Shown in pieces: positions 1-6,897 of a stretch of 34,175 nucleotides of DNA (its first letter is position 1; the number at the start of each line of letters is the position of its first letter). Location: assembly GCA_003517845.1 (NCBI GenBank), contig DOZU01000239.1, positions 1 to 34,175 of the forward strand, written 5' to 3'. The notes below the pieces were generated by a model that made no database searches, was not told the DNA's origin, and saw only the letters and a list, made by a program, of their open reading frames with translations. A program made the translations under genes and the position numbers. Origin of the DNA: Clostridiales bacterium. Its GTDB lineage: Bacteria > Bacillota > Sulfobacillia > UBA995.

Positions 1-72
1 TACCAGCGCGAACTCGACGAGGGCCGCACCCTCTTCCCCGCGAAGACGGCGCACGGCCAACCCTCCCCATAG
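1..72 (+). CDS. Possible C-terminal end of a gene cut by the window edge
   Basis: Frame 1 is open from the window edge for 23 codons and ends at TAG, followed at once by a second TAG. The peptide is charged and ends in FPAKTAHGQPSP. Nothing in it identifies a family. The run is short enough to be chance, and it would be a plus-strand gene in a region where most backbone genes are on the minus strand. The only support is the open frame and the tandem stops, so this is a tentative call. Confidence 0.25.
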   Translation, partial: YQRELDEGRTLFPAKTAHGQPSP

Positions 73-99
73 TAGCGGAGCGCTTCCGATCCGCCGCAC

Positions 100-235
100 T
101 CAGTTCGCGATCGCGCCGTTCAGCCGGTCGATGATCTCCTGCAACCTCGCCTGCAGGGTCGTGCCGAGTTCACTGAGGGTGGCGATGAGGACGACTACGA
201 CGAGGGCAAGCAGTAGGGCGTATCACCTCTAACAT
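100..235 (-). pseudogene. Flp/Fap-type pilin remnant, frameshifted
   Basis: Reading leftwards from 222 the frame encodes YALLLALVVVVLIATLSELG, then a helix ending in IIDRLNGAIAN and a stop at 102-100. This is the layout of Flp-family pilins: the conserved tyrosine-alanine-leucine after the processing site, a 15-residue hydrophobic stretch, then a short amphipathic tail ending near an asparagine. The frame is closed immediately upstream by TGA. An ATG at 235-233 encodes MLEV in a frame one base off, so one or two bases seem to be missing at the position where Flp pilins carry their glutamate. There is no room for the usual leader. I read it as a broken pilin gene or a chance relic. No other Tad/Flp genes are seen in the window. 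Confidence 0.35.
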
Positions 236-272
236 TAGTGGTTCAAGGGGGCGGCTGCGAGGACGATCCGAG

Positions 273-497
273 TCAGGCTGGCCACCCGCGCAGGCGCTCC
301 GGTGCCGGGCGGCGGAGCACCTCTTGGACCACGGCCAGGCGCAGGCTCGTGAAGCGGGCCCAGCGCTCCGGTTCCTTCCCGTCCGAATCCGCGGTAAAGA
401 CCCGGCACTGTGGGCAGTAGTTAGAGGCACCTACGGTCTGGCCCACCCGCAGATCGCGACGTTCGGTGGGGCCGGCGCACATGGCGCAGGGCTGCAT
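273..497 (-). CDS. Small zinc-ribbon protein, hypothetical
   Basis: This 74-residue protein begins with two CxxC pairs: CAMC at residues 4-7 and CPQC at residues 28-31. That spacing suits one zinc-ribbon knuckle pair. The rest is a basic helix rich in arginine and leucine, ending ERLRGWPA. The ATG at 497 follows GAAAGGAGCCCAGCC, a good ribosome binding site, which supports both the gene and the start. It is one of at least five small cysteine-rich proteins in the window (also at 13983, 12571, 27704 and 28411), all on the minus strand with the backbone genes. Such proteins on plasmids and phages are often DNA-binding or regulatory, but nothing here shows the target. Function unknown. Confidence 0.6.
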   Translation of the reverse strand: MQPCAMCAGPTERRDLRVGQTVGASNYCPQCRVFTADSDGKEPERWARFTSLRLAVVQEVLRRPAPERLRGWPA

Positions 498-822
498 GGC
501 TGGGCTCCTTTCAGGCGGGGGCGGGCGCGGATTCTGCCGTTTCGGCAGGCACCCCCCAACGGGCCGTCAAACTCAACTGTCCCTGCGGCGGACAAGAGGT
601 GGCGGGGGCTCCCGGGCGCGGCCGCTGCGCGGCGTCCCCTGAGGGCCGTGCTGGTCGAGACCGCCGAGGAGGGGCAAGAGGCGGCAGGCAGAAGGTGCTT
701 CGCGTTCGACCGAGAACTTGAACTCGGGATCAAGCGGGCTTTCGGCCAGGTGCACCGGCAGCAGACCGCAGGGGTCCCGGCAGGACTTACACGGACACGA
801 ATCCCGGCGAGAGGAGGCTACA
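498..822. other. Gap between backbone and restriction-modification cassette 1
   Basis: The 325 bases ahead of the methyltransferase hold a short hairpin (CTGCCGTTTCGGCAG near 533-547) upstream of the small zinc-ribbon gene, and a minus-strand frame that may be a gene remnant (573-812, listed separately). The ribosome binding site of the methyltransferase lies at its right end. I see no convincing promoter. Confidence 0.4.
573..812 (-). pseudogene. Possible 3' remnant of a cysteine-containing backbone gene
   Basis: A minus-strand frame with no good start of its own encodes RRDSCPCKSCRDPCGLLPVH, followed by an acidic segment (LAESPLDPEFKFSVERE) and a proline/arginine-rich tail. The close spacing CPCKSCRDPC resembles the cysteine knuckles of other small proteins in this element. 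The frame stays open to the right into the methyltransferase gene, but that part is antisense to a conserved enzyme and is not credible. The simplest reading is the 3' end of a minus-strand gene whose 5' part was lost or displaced when the restriction-modification cassette arrived. It could also be a chance open frame in GC-rich DNA. Confidence 0.25.
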
Positions 823-2226
823 ATGAAGGGTTTCGTTCCAACACCGCGCAAAACGGTCGACGCGATGGTCGAGCTATTGTTTCGCAAGAGGCACCCTGAA
901 CCGAACGATGCCGTGCTCGACCCGGGCTGTGGGACGGGCGAGTTCATTGACGGCATCATCCGCTGGTGCGACCGGAAGCGTCTTGCGCTTCCACGCATCA
1001 CCGGCGTCGAGTCCGATCCCCGTCACCTGCCCCTTTTGCACTCGAAGTACATGCGGTTGCGGACTGTCGAGATACAGCACGCCGATTTTCTCACGGACGG
1101 ACGTACAACCTACAACTTCGTCGTCGGTAACCCTCCCTATGTCGCAATTACGGCGCTCTCTGACAGCGAGAAGACGCGATACCGCGCACGTTACGCAACC
1201 GCCCGCGGCAGGTTCGATCTCTATTTGCTCTTCTTTGAGCAAGCGCTTCGCAGCCTTGCTCCCGGAGGACGGCTCGTCTTCATTACGCCGGAGAAGTACG
1301 TGTATGTGGAAACGGCAGGACCTCTTCGAGATCTGCTCGCACGCCATCACCTGGAGGAAATCCGCTTTCTTCAAGAGGATACATTCGGCGACCTCGTTAC
1401 CTATCCAACCATCACTGTTGTCCGCCGCGCACCGCCAGGCAGGACGCGAGTCAGGCGCCGGGACGGCTCCCTGGCGACAGTAACTCTACCTTCCGGGGGG
1501 AAGCCGTGGCTGCCCCTGCTGGAGGGCTCTGCGCCACAGCAGACGGCCGTCACACTTGGAGACCTGTGTTTGCGGATCAGTTGCGGTGTGGCGACTGGCG
1601 CGGACAGCGTATTCATACAACCGGTCGAGAGCCTCGACCCGGAGCTTCGACGCTTCGCATACCCCACGATAGCGGGCCGGCAACTGACGCCGACGACAAC
1701 AGAGCTTTTGCAGCATTTCGCGATGCTCATCCCCTATAGTGCGGACGGCCAGTTGCTCCCATTGGAAGAGCTGGGCGCTTTTGGCCGCTACCTGATGCGC
1801 GACGATGTTCGCCAGCAACTGCTGGCGCGTACCTGTGTCCGCCGCAAGCCTTGGTACGCTTTTCACGAGACGCCTCTGCTACGAGAGATTCTGCGGCCCA
1901 AAATTCTCTGCAAGGACATTACTAGTACGCCGCGCTTCTGGGTGGATCGTTTAGCTCAGTTTGTCCCCCGGCATTCGGTGTATTACATTGTGCCGCGAAA
2001 GCCCGACGACATCGACGTAATTGCCGGCTACTTGGAATCGCCCTCAGCCCGCCGATGGCTCGCGCAGAACTGTCAACGTGCGTCCAAGGGGTTTGTGCGA
2101 CTTCAGAGCCATGTACTGAAGCGGCTGCCCTTGCCCGATCACGTGGCTGCCGAGGCCGCCGAAGGATCGGTCATTCATGCGGCCGACGTGCCTTCACGAC
2201 ACACGGACTCGGCATGCAGAGGATGA
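823..2226 (+). CDS. Type II restriction-modification N6-adenine DNA methyltransferase
   Basis: The 467-residue protein is an S-adenosylmethionine-dependent DNA adenine methyltransferase of the TaqI/Eco57I-like group. Visible motifs in order are the SAM-binding loop VLDPGCGTGEFI (residues 31-42, motif I), an acidic residue ending the next strand (GVESD, 61-65), and the catalytic NPPY at 103-106 (motif IV), which marks N6-adenine enzymes. The C-terminal half (from about 210) has no catalytic motif and is the likely target recognition domain. The ATG at 823 was chosen because GAGAGGAGG sits 6 bases upstream; the frame is open further upstream but without a start that has a site. The endonuclease gene starts 7 bases after its stop, so the two form a two-gene cassette. 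Its GC content is visibly lower than that of the minus-strand neighbours, which fits acquisition as a unit. Target sequence unknown. Confidence 0.9.
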   Translation: MKGFVPTPRKTVDAMVELLFRKRHPEPNDAVLDPGCGTGEFIDGIIRWCDRKRLALPRITGVESDPRHLPLLHSKYMRLRTVEIQHADFLTDGRTTYNFVVGNPPYVAITALSDSEKTRYRARYATARGRFDLYLLFFEQALRSLAPGGRLVFITPEKYVYVETAGPLRDLLARHHLEEIRFLQEDTFGDLVTYPTITVVRRAPPGRTRVRRRDGSLATVTLPSGGKPWLPLLEGSAPQQTAVTLGDLCLRISCGVATGADSVFIQPVESLDPELRRFAYPTIAGRQLTPTTTELLQHFAMLIPYSADGQLLPLEELGAFGRYLMRDDVRQQLLARTCVRRKPWYAFHETPLLREILRPKILCKDITSTPRFWVDRLAQFVPRHSVYYIVPRKPDDIDVIAGYLESPSARRWLAQNCQRASKGFVRLQSHVLKRLPLPDHVAAEAAEGSVIHAADVPSRHTDSACRG

Positions 2227-2233
2227 CTGCAAA

Positions 2234-3010
2234 ATGAGAGCGGCGTTTGACGACGTTATAGACGAAATCAAAACGCGAGGCTTCCACAACCATCGAACGG
2301 ACGACCATTCCGGCTGCATGAGCCGAGGGATCTTGCGTGACCTGCGAACCATGTGTGAACCGTTTGAGCACGATTTCGTCAAGGGCCAGATTCGTGAGTG
2401 GTTTGACTTCCCTTCGCCGGGCGGGCGGGCACGCAAATTGGACCTCGTCGTGGCTGAGCCCGCCGCAGAAACCGCGCGGCCTGACCTCACCCGCCTCCGG
2501 TTGTGTGTAGAAAACAAGTCTGTCGTCACTGCGCACCGTAACCGCACGAACCGGTACGACGACCTCAGCGACTTAGTCGGAGTGCTCCATCGCAACAGAC
2601 CTGATGCCATTCTGGTGGCGACCGTGCTGATCGGCCTTGCTGAAAACGTTCTGAACGTGCCTGATCGCGTGAAGCCATTCGTGCCCGCTGCGAAATTCAC
2701 AGGACGGGTCTTGCCGAGGCTTTCGAGTGGCGACGACTCCTTGTGGGACGAGTTCCCGCAGGCTATAAGCCACAATCGTCCGACAGATCCGGAACGCACT
2801 GCAACGAAGTTCCGCGAGCTGCCGGCGCGCCCGCCGGGACGAACCGATCTTGTAGCCTACGACTACGTGCTACTCGTACCGGTCGTGATCGACAACGTAC
2901 ATCCGCCGAGGGTAGCACGAGACAACGACCTCGGCATCGACGTCGATGCTGAGTATCGTGCCATGCTTGACCGGATCTGCAGAGCCTACACGGCAAGGTG
3001 GCATCTGTAA
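2234..3010 (+). CDS. Type II restriction endonuclease, PD-(D/E)XK-like
   Basis: This 258-residue protein is the likely restriction enzyme partnered with the upstream methyltransferase. It carries RKLDLVVAEP (Asp70) followed by LRLCVENKSVVTAHRNR (Glu93-Asn-Lys95), a D-Xn-E-X-K arrangement typical of PD-(D/E)XK nucleases; the basic HRNR after the lysine would suit DNA contact. An N-terminal segment with GFHNHR and MSRGILRDLR precedes the core. The ATG at 2234 is preceded by AGAGGA and lies just after the methyltransferase stop, so the genes are probably cotranscribed and translationally close. The frame is open for another 19 codons upstream inside the methyltransferase gene, but without a ribosome binding site. 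Specificity cannot be read from the sequence. The endonuclease role is inferred from the motif plus the neighbour. Confidence 0.8.
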   Translation: MRAAFDDVIDEIKTRGFHNHRTDDHSGCMSRGILRDLRTMCEPFEHDFVKGQIREWFDFPSPGGRARKLDLVVAEPAAETARPDLTRLRLCVENKSVVTAHRNRTNRYDDLSDLVGVLHRNRPDAILVATVLIGLAENVLNVPDRVKPFVPAAKFTGRVLPRLSSGDDSLWDEFPQAISHNRPTDPERTATKFRELPARPPGRTDLVAYDYVLLVPVVIDNVHPPRVARDNDLGIDVDAEYRAMLDRICRAYTARWHL

Positions 3011-3373
3011 GGTTCCAGCATCCGCCATGCTCCCTGTCCAGCGCCACCCCTTGTGGCCGACAGAAAGGCATCGAACTCGTTCCTCATTCTCCCATAGCCC
3101 AGCACCGGCGCCGAACACGTTTTCCAGGCGCGCGAGGGGGCGAACGGCCTGTTCGATCGCAAGTTCGCCCAGCGATTTGTCCTGCCAGAAAGCGTCAAGG
3201 GACGGGAAGTCGGTCTTATCCCGCTCGAGCATTACCGGTTCAGTGCCGGCGATCGTGATGCTGGGGATTCGACCGGGGTCGGAGTCTTTGACCTTCGTCG
3301 CGCCGGCCTTCGTGAGGCGCGTGAAGAAAGTCTTCGCTATCGTTCTCGTGCACCTGTATGTGTAGAGCTTCAC
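2870..3373 (-). CDS. Hypothetical protein, 3' end probably lost at the cassette boundary
   Basis: The first 120 or so residues look like a real protein, starting MKLYTYRCTRTIAKTFFTRL and continuing with a hydrophilic, mixed alpha/beta composition; no family recognised. A GTG at 3373 has GAAAGGGG 8 bases upstream, and another GTG at 3382 is possible. The start overlaps the end of the next upstream gene (stop at 3379) or lies just after it, so the two are probably one transcript. Beyond about 3010 the frame runs antisense to the 3' end of the restriction endonuclease gene for 140 bases, ending at 2870. That tail is unlikely to be original sequence. I infer that the gene was truncated when the restriction-modification cassette inserted, and that the last 47 codons are accidental. 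Confidence 0.5.
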   Translation of the reverse strand: MKLYTYRCTRTIAKTFFTRLTKAGATKVKDSDPGRIPSITIAGTEPVMLERDKTDFPSLDAFWQDKSLGELAIEQAVRPLARLENVFGAGAGLWENEERVRCLSVGHKGWRWTGSMADAGTLQMPPCRVGSADPVKHGTILSIDVDAEVVVSCYPRRMYVVDHDRYE

Positions 3374-3378
3374 GAGCT

Positions 3379-3753
3379 TCACCCCTTTCTCCCCCACGCC
3401 CATTCAACGATCCGGTCGGTTTCCGCCCGAAGCGCCACTGTCTGCTCCTCCGCCAGGCAGTAGACAGCGAAGCCGCCGGCAAGGCGCAGAAAACGCCCCG
3501 ACATGAGCGCTCCAAACATGAGATTCTGAGCAAGCGCTCCCAGAAGGGACTCGTTCCCGCTCCAACCCCCGGTGGCAAACGTCCATCGCCCAGGGGCGAC
3601 CTCCCGCGCGTATTCGGGCCAGTACCACGCGCCAGCTACAAATCGCAGGAGATCAGCGCAGTCTTCATGCTCCTTCACCGGCCATTTTTCGATTGCGGCC
3701 AAAGTTTCCTCGGCCGGATAGCCGTCACGGTCGAACAAAGCAGTACGCGCCAT
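3379..3753 (-). CDS. Hypothetical protein, 124 aa
   Basis: A compact, tryptophan-rich protein starting MARTALFDRDGYPAEETLAA. It has an acidic-aromatic N-terminal half (KEHEDCADLLRFVAGAWYWP) and a hydrophobic second half (LMFGALMSGRFLRLAGGFAVY) that could be a membrane-associated or buried helix. GGGGAGG lies 13 bases before the ATG at 3753, slightly long but acceptable. It follows the DNA polymerase gene by about 100 bases on the same strand and probably belongs to the same transcript. I do not recognise the family. The even composition and lack of internal stops on a strand with consistent gene direction make it a credible gene. Confidence 0.6.
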   Translation of the reverse strand: MARTALFDRDGYPAEETLAAIEKWPVKEHEDCADLLRFVAGAWYWPEYAREVAPGRWTFATGGWSGNESLLGALAQNLMFGALMSGRFLRLAGGFAVYCLAEEQTVALRAETDRIVEWAWGRKG

Positions 3754-3849
3754 TTTTCCAGGGCACCTCCCCGTTCCAGCCGAACCAACCCCCGGAAAGC
3801 AGGCCGCACGAAGCTCGCGGCCGTGCCTTCCGGAGGCTTCGCGCAGGAT

Positions 3850-5616
3850 TCAGGACTTCTCCCCCCAACTCGCGCAGACCGCCGCCTCGACTTCCACCGG
3901 GACTTCGGGAAGGAATTCCTCGGCGGCACGCACCATCTCGGACGCCACGACGGACCGGACCTCGACGGCACCGGTCTCGGCGCACTCGACCAGCAGTTCG
4001 TCGTGCACGCACGCGACGATCTGGGCGCCAAGAGGCCGGACGGCCAGGAAAACCCGCGCCAGGGCGCGCTTGATGATGTCGGCCGCTGTGCCTTGAACGG
4101 GGGTGTTGTAAAGCTCGGTCTCTTTGGGGCGGCCGTCGGCAAACCGGCGGAGCCGGCCGCTGCGCGTCCGCACCTCACGAAGGGCTTTCTGGCGGCGGTG
4201 CCACTCCCGCACGCCTGGGTAGCCGTCGAAAAAGCGCTGCCGAAAGCTCGCAGCCTCGGCAAGGGTCATTTCGACGCCGTAGCTGTCCCGGGCGTAGGCC
4301 TGGAGGCCGGCCTCTTGCATGCCGAAGACCAGGCCGAAGGCACAGGCCTTGGCGGCCTGGCGCGCTTCCTTGGTGACCTCGGACGGGGCGGCGCCGGCGA
4401 TGAGCGAGGCCGTCTCCCGGTGCAGGTCGCGGCCTTCGTGGTAGGCGGCCAGCATCCGGCGGTCGCCGCTCAACGCAGCGACTACCCGCAGCTCAATCTG
4501 CGAGTAGTCGGCGACGACCAGGCGCCGGCCCTCGGGGGCCCGGAAGCATTGCCGAAAACGGACTTCCCGCGGCACTTGCTGCACGTTGGGATCCCGGCAG
4601 GCAAGCCGCCCGGCTGCGGTCCGGCACTGGCTATAGTGCGCGTGCAGCCGGCCGGTGACGGGGTGAAGGTGCTGCAGGAACTTCTCGACGAAGGCCGACA
4701 GAAGCTTGTCGGCCTTGCGGTAGGCCAGAAGATCGGACAGCACGCCGAGACCGGTTTGCCGCTGCATCTCGCGCAGCGTGGGCTCTTCGGTATCGGCAAG
4801 CTGAAGGCCCATCGCCTGCAGCGCGGACAAGACTTGCGCCGGGGAACCCGGGTTCGCGGGCACGGGCCAGAAACTCGCGTTCGGCCCGGAAGCCAGGAGG
4901 CCGGCTGCCAGCTTATCCTGCAAGCTCGTGCGCTCGGCCTGGAGGTCCCGGCCCAGGGCGGCCCAGAGATCCTGGTCAAGATAGAGCCCCGCTTGCTCCA
5001 TATCGGCCAGGGCGGGCACGGCGCTGAACTCCAGCGCCGCCGCTTTGCCCAGGCCGAGCTTGCGCAGCAAGCCGCTAAGCTCGGTTGCCAAGGGCAAGAG
5101 CACGGCGGCGTCGGCCGCAGAGTACGCAATCTGCCCGGCCGACAAGGCTCCGGCGAAGCTGCTGCTCTGAAGGGTCTTGTCGAGGGCCACGCCGAGATAG
5201 CGCGAGGCCAGGGCCGCCAGAGAGTGCCCGTCAGAGGGCGGCTGGCCGCAGGACAGCAGCTGGCCGGCAAGCATGGTGTCGAACAGCCGCACCTCGGACA
5301 CGTCGAGGTCGGCGGCCATCAGGAACCGCAGGTCGAAAGCAGCGTTGTGGAAGACCTTGAGGACCTGCGGATCGGCAAGCAGATCGCCTGCGGGCTCGAT
5401 GCCCGCCTGCCAGCAGTCGACCACCCAAACGCACTCGTCGGTGGCGAGCTGCAGCAGACGCAACCGGTCGCTGATGGGGTCAAGACCGGTCGTCTCGACG
5501 TCTACACCGACCACCGGCGCGCGCCGGCAGGCGGACACGGCGGCGGCCAAGGCGGCCGGGTCGGTTACCAGCTCAAAGGGGACGCTGCGGACATCAACGG
5601 TCGTGCTGGTGCTCAT
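3850..5616 (-). CDS. polA: Family A DNA polymerase with 3'-5' exonuclease domain
   Basis: This 588-residue enzyme would copy DNA during replication or repair of the element. The N-terminal exonuclease domain has DVETTG with Asp39 and Glu41 (Exo I), HNAAFD (90-95, Exo II) and YSAAD (165-169, Exo III), so proofreading should be active. The polymerase domain shows motif A at VVADYSQIELR (Asp370), motif B with Arg419, Lys423, Phe427 and Phe431, and motif C VHDE at 538-541. The residue equivalent to Tyr766 of E. coli Pol I is phenylalanine here. There is no 5' nuclease domain, so it is shorter than cellular Pol I (about 930 residues) and resembles phage and plasmid forms. The ATG at 5616, with GGAAAGGAG upstream, was chosen over a longer open frame. 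It overlaps the rhomboid gene by 23 bases. Confidence 0.93.
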   Translation of the reverse strand: MSTSTTVDVRSVPFELVTDPAALAAAVSACRRAPVVGVDVETTGLDPISDRLRLLQLATDECVWVVDCWQAGIEPAGDLLADPQVLKVFHNAAFDLRFLMAADLDVSEVRLFDTMLAGQLLSCGQPPSDGHSLAALASRYLGVALDKTLQSSSFAGALSAGQIAYSAADAAVLLPLATELSGLLRKLGLGKAAALEFSAVPALADMEQAGLYLDQDLWAALGRDLQAERTSLQDKLAAGLLASGPNASFWPVPANPGSPAQVLSALQAMGLQLADTEEPTLREMQRQTGLGVLSDLLAYRKADKLLSAFVEKFLQHLHPVTGRLHAHYSQCRTAAGRLACRDPNVQQVPREVRFRQCFRAPEGRRLVVADYSQIELRVVAALSGDRRMLAAYHEGRDLHRETASLIAGAAPSEVTKEARQAAKACAFGLVFGMQEAGLQAYARDSYGVEMTLAEAASFRQRFFDGYPGVREWHRRQKALREVRTRSGRLRRFADGRPKETELYNTPVQGTAADIIKRALARVFLAVRPLGAQIVACVHDELLVECAETGAVEVRSVVASEMVRAAEEFLPEVPVEVEAAVCASWGEKS

Positions 5617-6337
5617 CCTTGCCCACTCCTTTCCGCCGTAGCCGCGCGGCGACCCAGAACACCGCCGTGCACAAGAAGCCTCCCGCGCAGCCGCCGAGGT
5701 GCGCCCACCACGCGACGTACACGATGTCGGGGTGGGTAGACACCAAGGCAAGCCTGCCCATCTGCACCTGCAGCAGGAGCCACAGGACCGCCGCGAACCA
5801 GGCCGGAAGGCGGACCATGATCGGGGCGACGAGCAGCAGGCCGACCAGGATCACGCGGGCTCCCGGGAAGAGCAACGCATAGGCCGCAATCACCCCGGAT
5901 ATGGCACCGCTTGCTCCGATCAATGGGACACCGGCCATCTCCGGCATGAACCGGAGGATGACAAGAGAGTGCAGCGCAAGGGCGGTCGCGGCCGAGACGA
6001 CATAGAGCGCGGCGAAGCGCCGCGGCCCGAGCCGACACTCAGCAGCGGTGCCCAGCCGGTAGAGAAAGGCCATGTTCACCGCCAGATGCGCCCAGTCGGC
6101 GTGCAGGAACGCGCTGCCGACCACGCTGCGCAGGAACAGGCCGATCTCGGCAAGGCTTGCGCCGCCGAGCAGCGAGGGCGTTTGCTCGGCACGAAAGCCG
6201 AGGTCCTGGTATATCGAGGACAGTTGCGGGACAAAGTACGCTAGCAAAACGGCATGTACTCCGGCGTTGAACAGCACCAGCGCCTCGGTGACCGGCGCCG
6301 GCCGGGACCGAATTACATCGTCATCCAGCGGGATCAT
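5594..6337 (-). CDS. Rhomboid-family intramembrane serine protease
   Basis: A 247-residue polytopic membrane protein of the rhomboid family, which cleaves other membrane proteins inside the bilayer. The catalytic serine lies in GASGAISG (Ser143), the catalytic histidine in WWAHLGG (His213), and the oxyanion-supporting HxxxN is His84-Asn88 in HADWAHLAVNM. About six hydrophobic segments are visible, and the C-terminal tail is charged (RRKGVGKDEHQHDR). Start and stop both overlap neighbours: its ATG shares ATGA with the stop of the clamp-like gene upstream, and its 3' end overlaps the polymerase gene. That places a membrane protease in the middle of a replication operon, which is odd; no substrate is evident. 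All catalytic residues are present, so I expect an active protease. Confidence 0.88.
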   Translation of the reverse strand: MIPLDDDVIRSRPAPVTEALVLFNAGVHAVLLAYFVPQLSSIYQDLGFRAEQTPSLLGGASLAEIGLFLRSVVGSAFLHADWAHLAVNMAFLYRLGTAAECRLGPRRFAALYVVSAATALALHSLVILRFMPEMAGVPLIGASGAISGVIAAYALLFPGARVILVGLLLVAPIMVRLPAWFAAVLWLLLQVQMGRLALVSTHPDIVYVAWWAHLGGCAGGFLCTAVFWVAARLRRKGVGKDEHQHDR

Positions 6338-6792
6338 CTAATCGCCCCCCAGGGGCCGCAGAGCCGGAGGCCCCGGCGGACAACAGCCGCGAGGGATCCG
6401 CGGCAACACAACACACAACAGGGAAGGGAAAGAGTTCGCGTGTGAAATTGGACGGCCGTCCAGCCCGCCCCTTCTAAGCTGAAGGAGCGAGCTAGACGGC
6501 GGGCCTTTGCCTTTCTTACTCGAGCGCGCAGCGAGACTGTTCCTGCGGGCACGTGCCGCAGGAGTTCAAGAAACTGGTGCGCCGGGACGACTATTGCTCC
6601 CGGCACGGATACGACCGCGGGGACGGACAGTTCCATCCAGGTCTCGTAGTCGGTCCTCGCCAACCGGAGCGTCCCTTCGCTTGCTTCCAGCAGGACACCC
6701 GCCAGAACGGGCCCCCCGCCACGCGGGGAGACGATCCGGCAGACAGTCTTCAGTGCCTGCAGCAGCCCCGGCTGGGGCATGATAAGTTGCAC
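6334..6792 (-). CDS. Sliding-clamp (DnaN) first-domain-like protein, truncated
   Basis: Residues 1 to about 90 match the first domain of the bacterial beta sliding clamp: a starting strand, LLQALKTVCRIVSPRGGGPV, the LAGVLLEASEGTLRLARTDY pattern, then ELSVPAVV and PGAIVVPAHQFLELLRHVP. Full clamps have three such domains (about 370 residues); this protein has 152. The last 60 residues are basic then cysteine-rich and are not clamp-like. There is no space for domains 2 and 3 before the rhomboid gene. The GTG start at 6792 has GAAGGAGG 10 bases upstream. The stop overlaps the rhomboid ATG as ATGA, which argues that the frame is translated to its end. Part of the tail overlaps a hairpin and TTGTCC motif of the kind found ahead of other genes here. 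It may be a decayed clamp, or a single-domain clamp relative acting with the neighbouring polymerase. Confidence 0.65.
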   Translation of the reverse strand: MQLIMPQPGLLQALKTVCRIVSPRGGGPVLAGVLLEASEGTLRLARTDYETWMELSVPAVVSVPGAIVVPAHQFLELLRHVPAGTVSLRARVRKAKARRLARSFSLEGAGWTAVQFHTRTLSLPCCVLCCRGSLAAVVRRGLRLCGPWGAIR

Positions 6793-6858
6793 CGCTGCTC
6801 AGCCTCCTTCGGGCTGAAGCCACAGGCCCGCGCGGGGCGGGCCGGACAAAAGTAACGG

Positions 6859-6892
6859 CCGGGGGAGAACCTGCAGAGCAGGTCTCCCCCGG
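6859..6892 (-). terminator. Strong hairpin between nuclease and clamp-like genes
   Basis: CCGGGGGAGA and TCTCCCCCGG form a 10-bp stem extended by CCTGC/GCAGG around a short loop. On the minus strand it lies just after the nuclease stop and is followed by TTACTTTTG, so it may end or attenuate transcription. It is also followed by TTTTGTCC and a second GC-rich palindrome, the pattern seen in leaders elsewhere in this element, so a leader role is equally possible. Confidence 0.55.
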
Positions 6893-6897
6893 AAGGG

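Noticed and set aside
788..2993. TACACGG at 788-794 and 2987-2993 as a target-site duplication around cassette 1
   Set aside because: Seven bases can recur by chance, and the right copy lies inside the endonuclease coding sequence, so it cannot mark the outer edge of the insertion unless the gene end is host-derived.
3358..5739. A 793-codon open frame on the plus strand opposite the polymerase gene
   Set aside because: It is antisense to a well conserved polymerase, has no ribosome binding site and reads as low-complexity Gly/Arg/Ala-rich protein, as expected from codon bias in GC-rich DNA.
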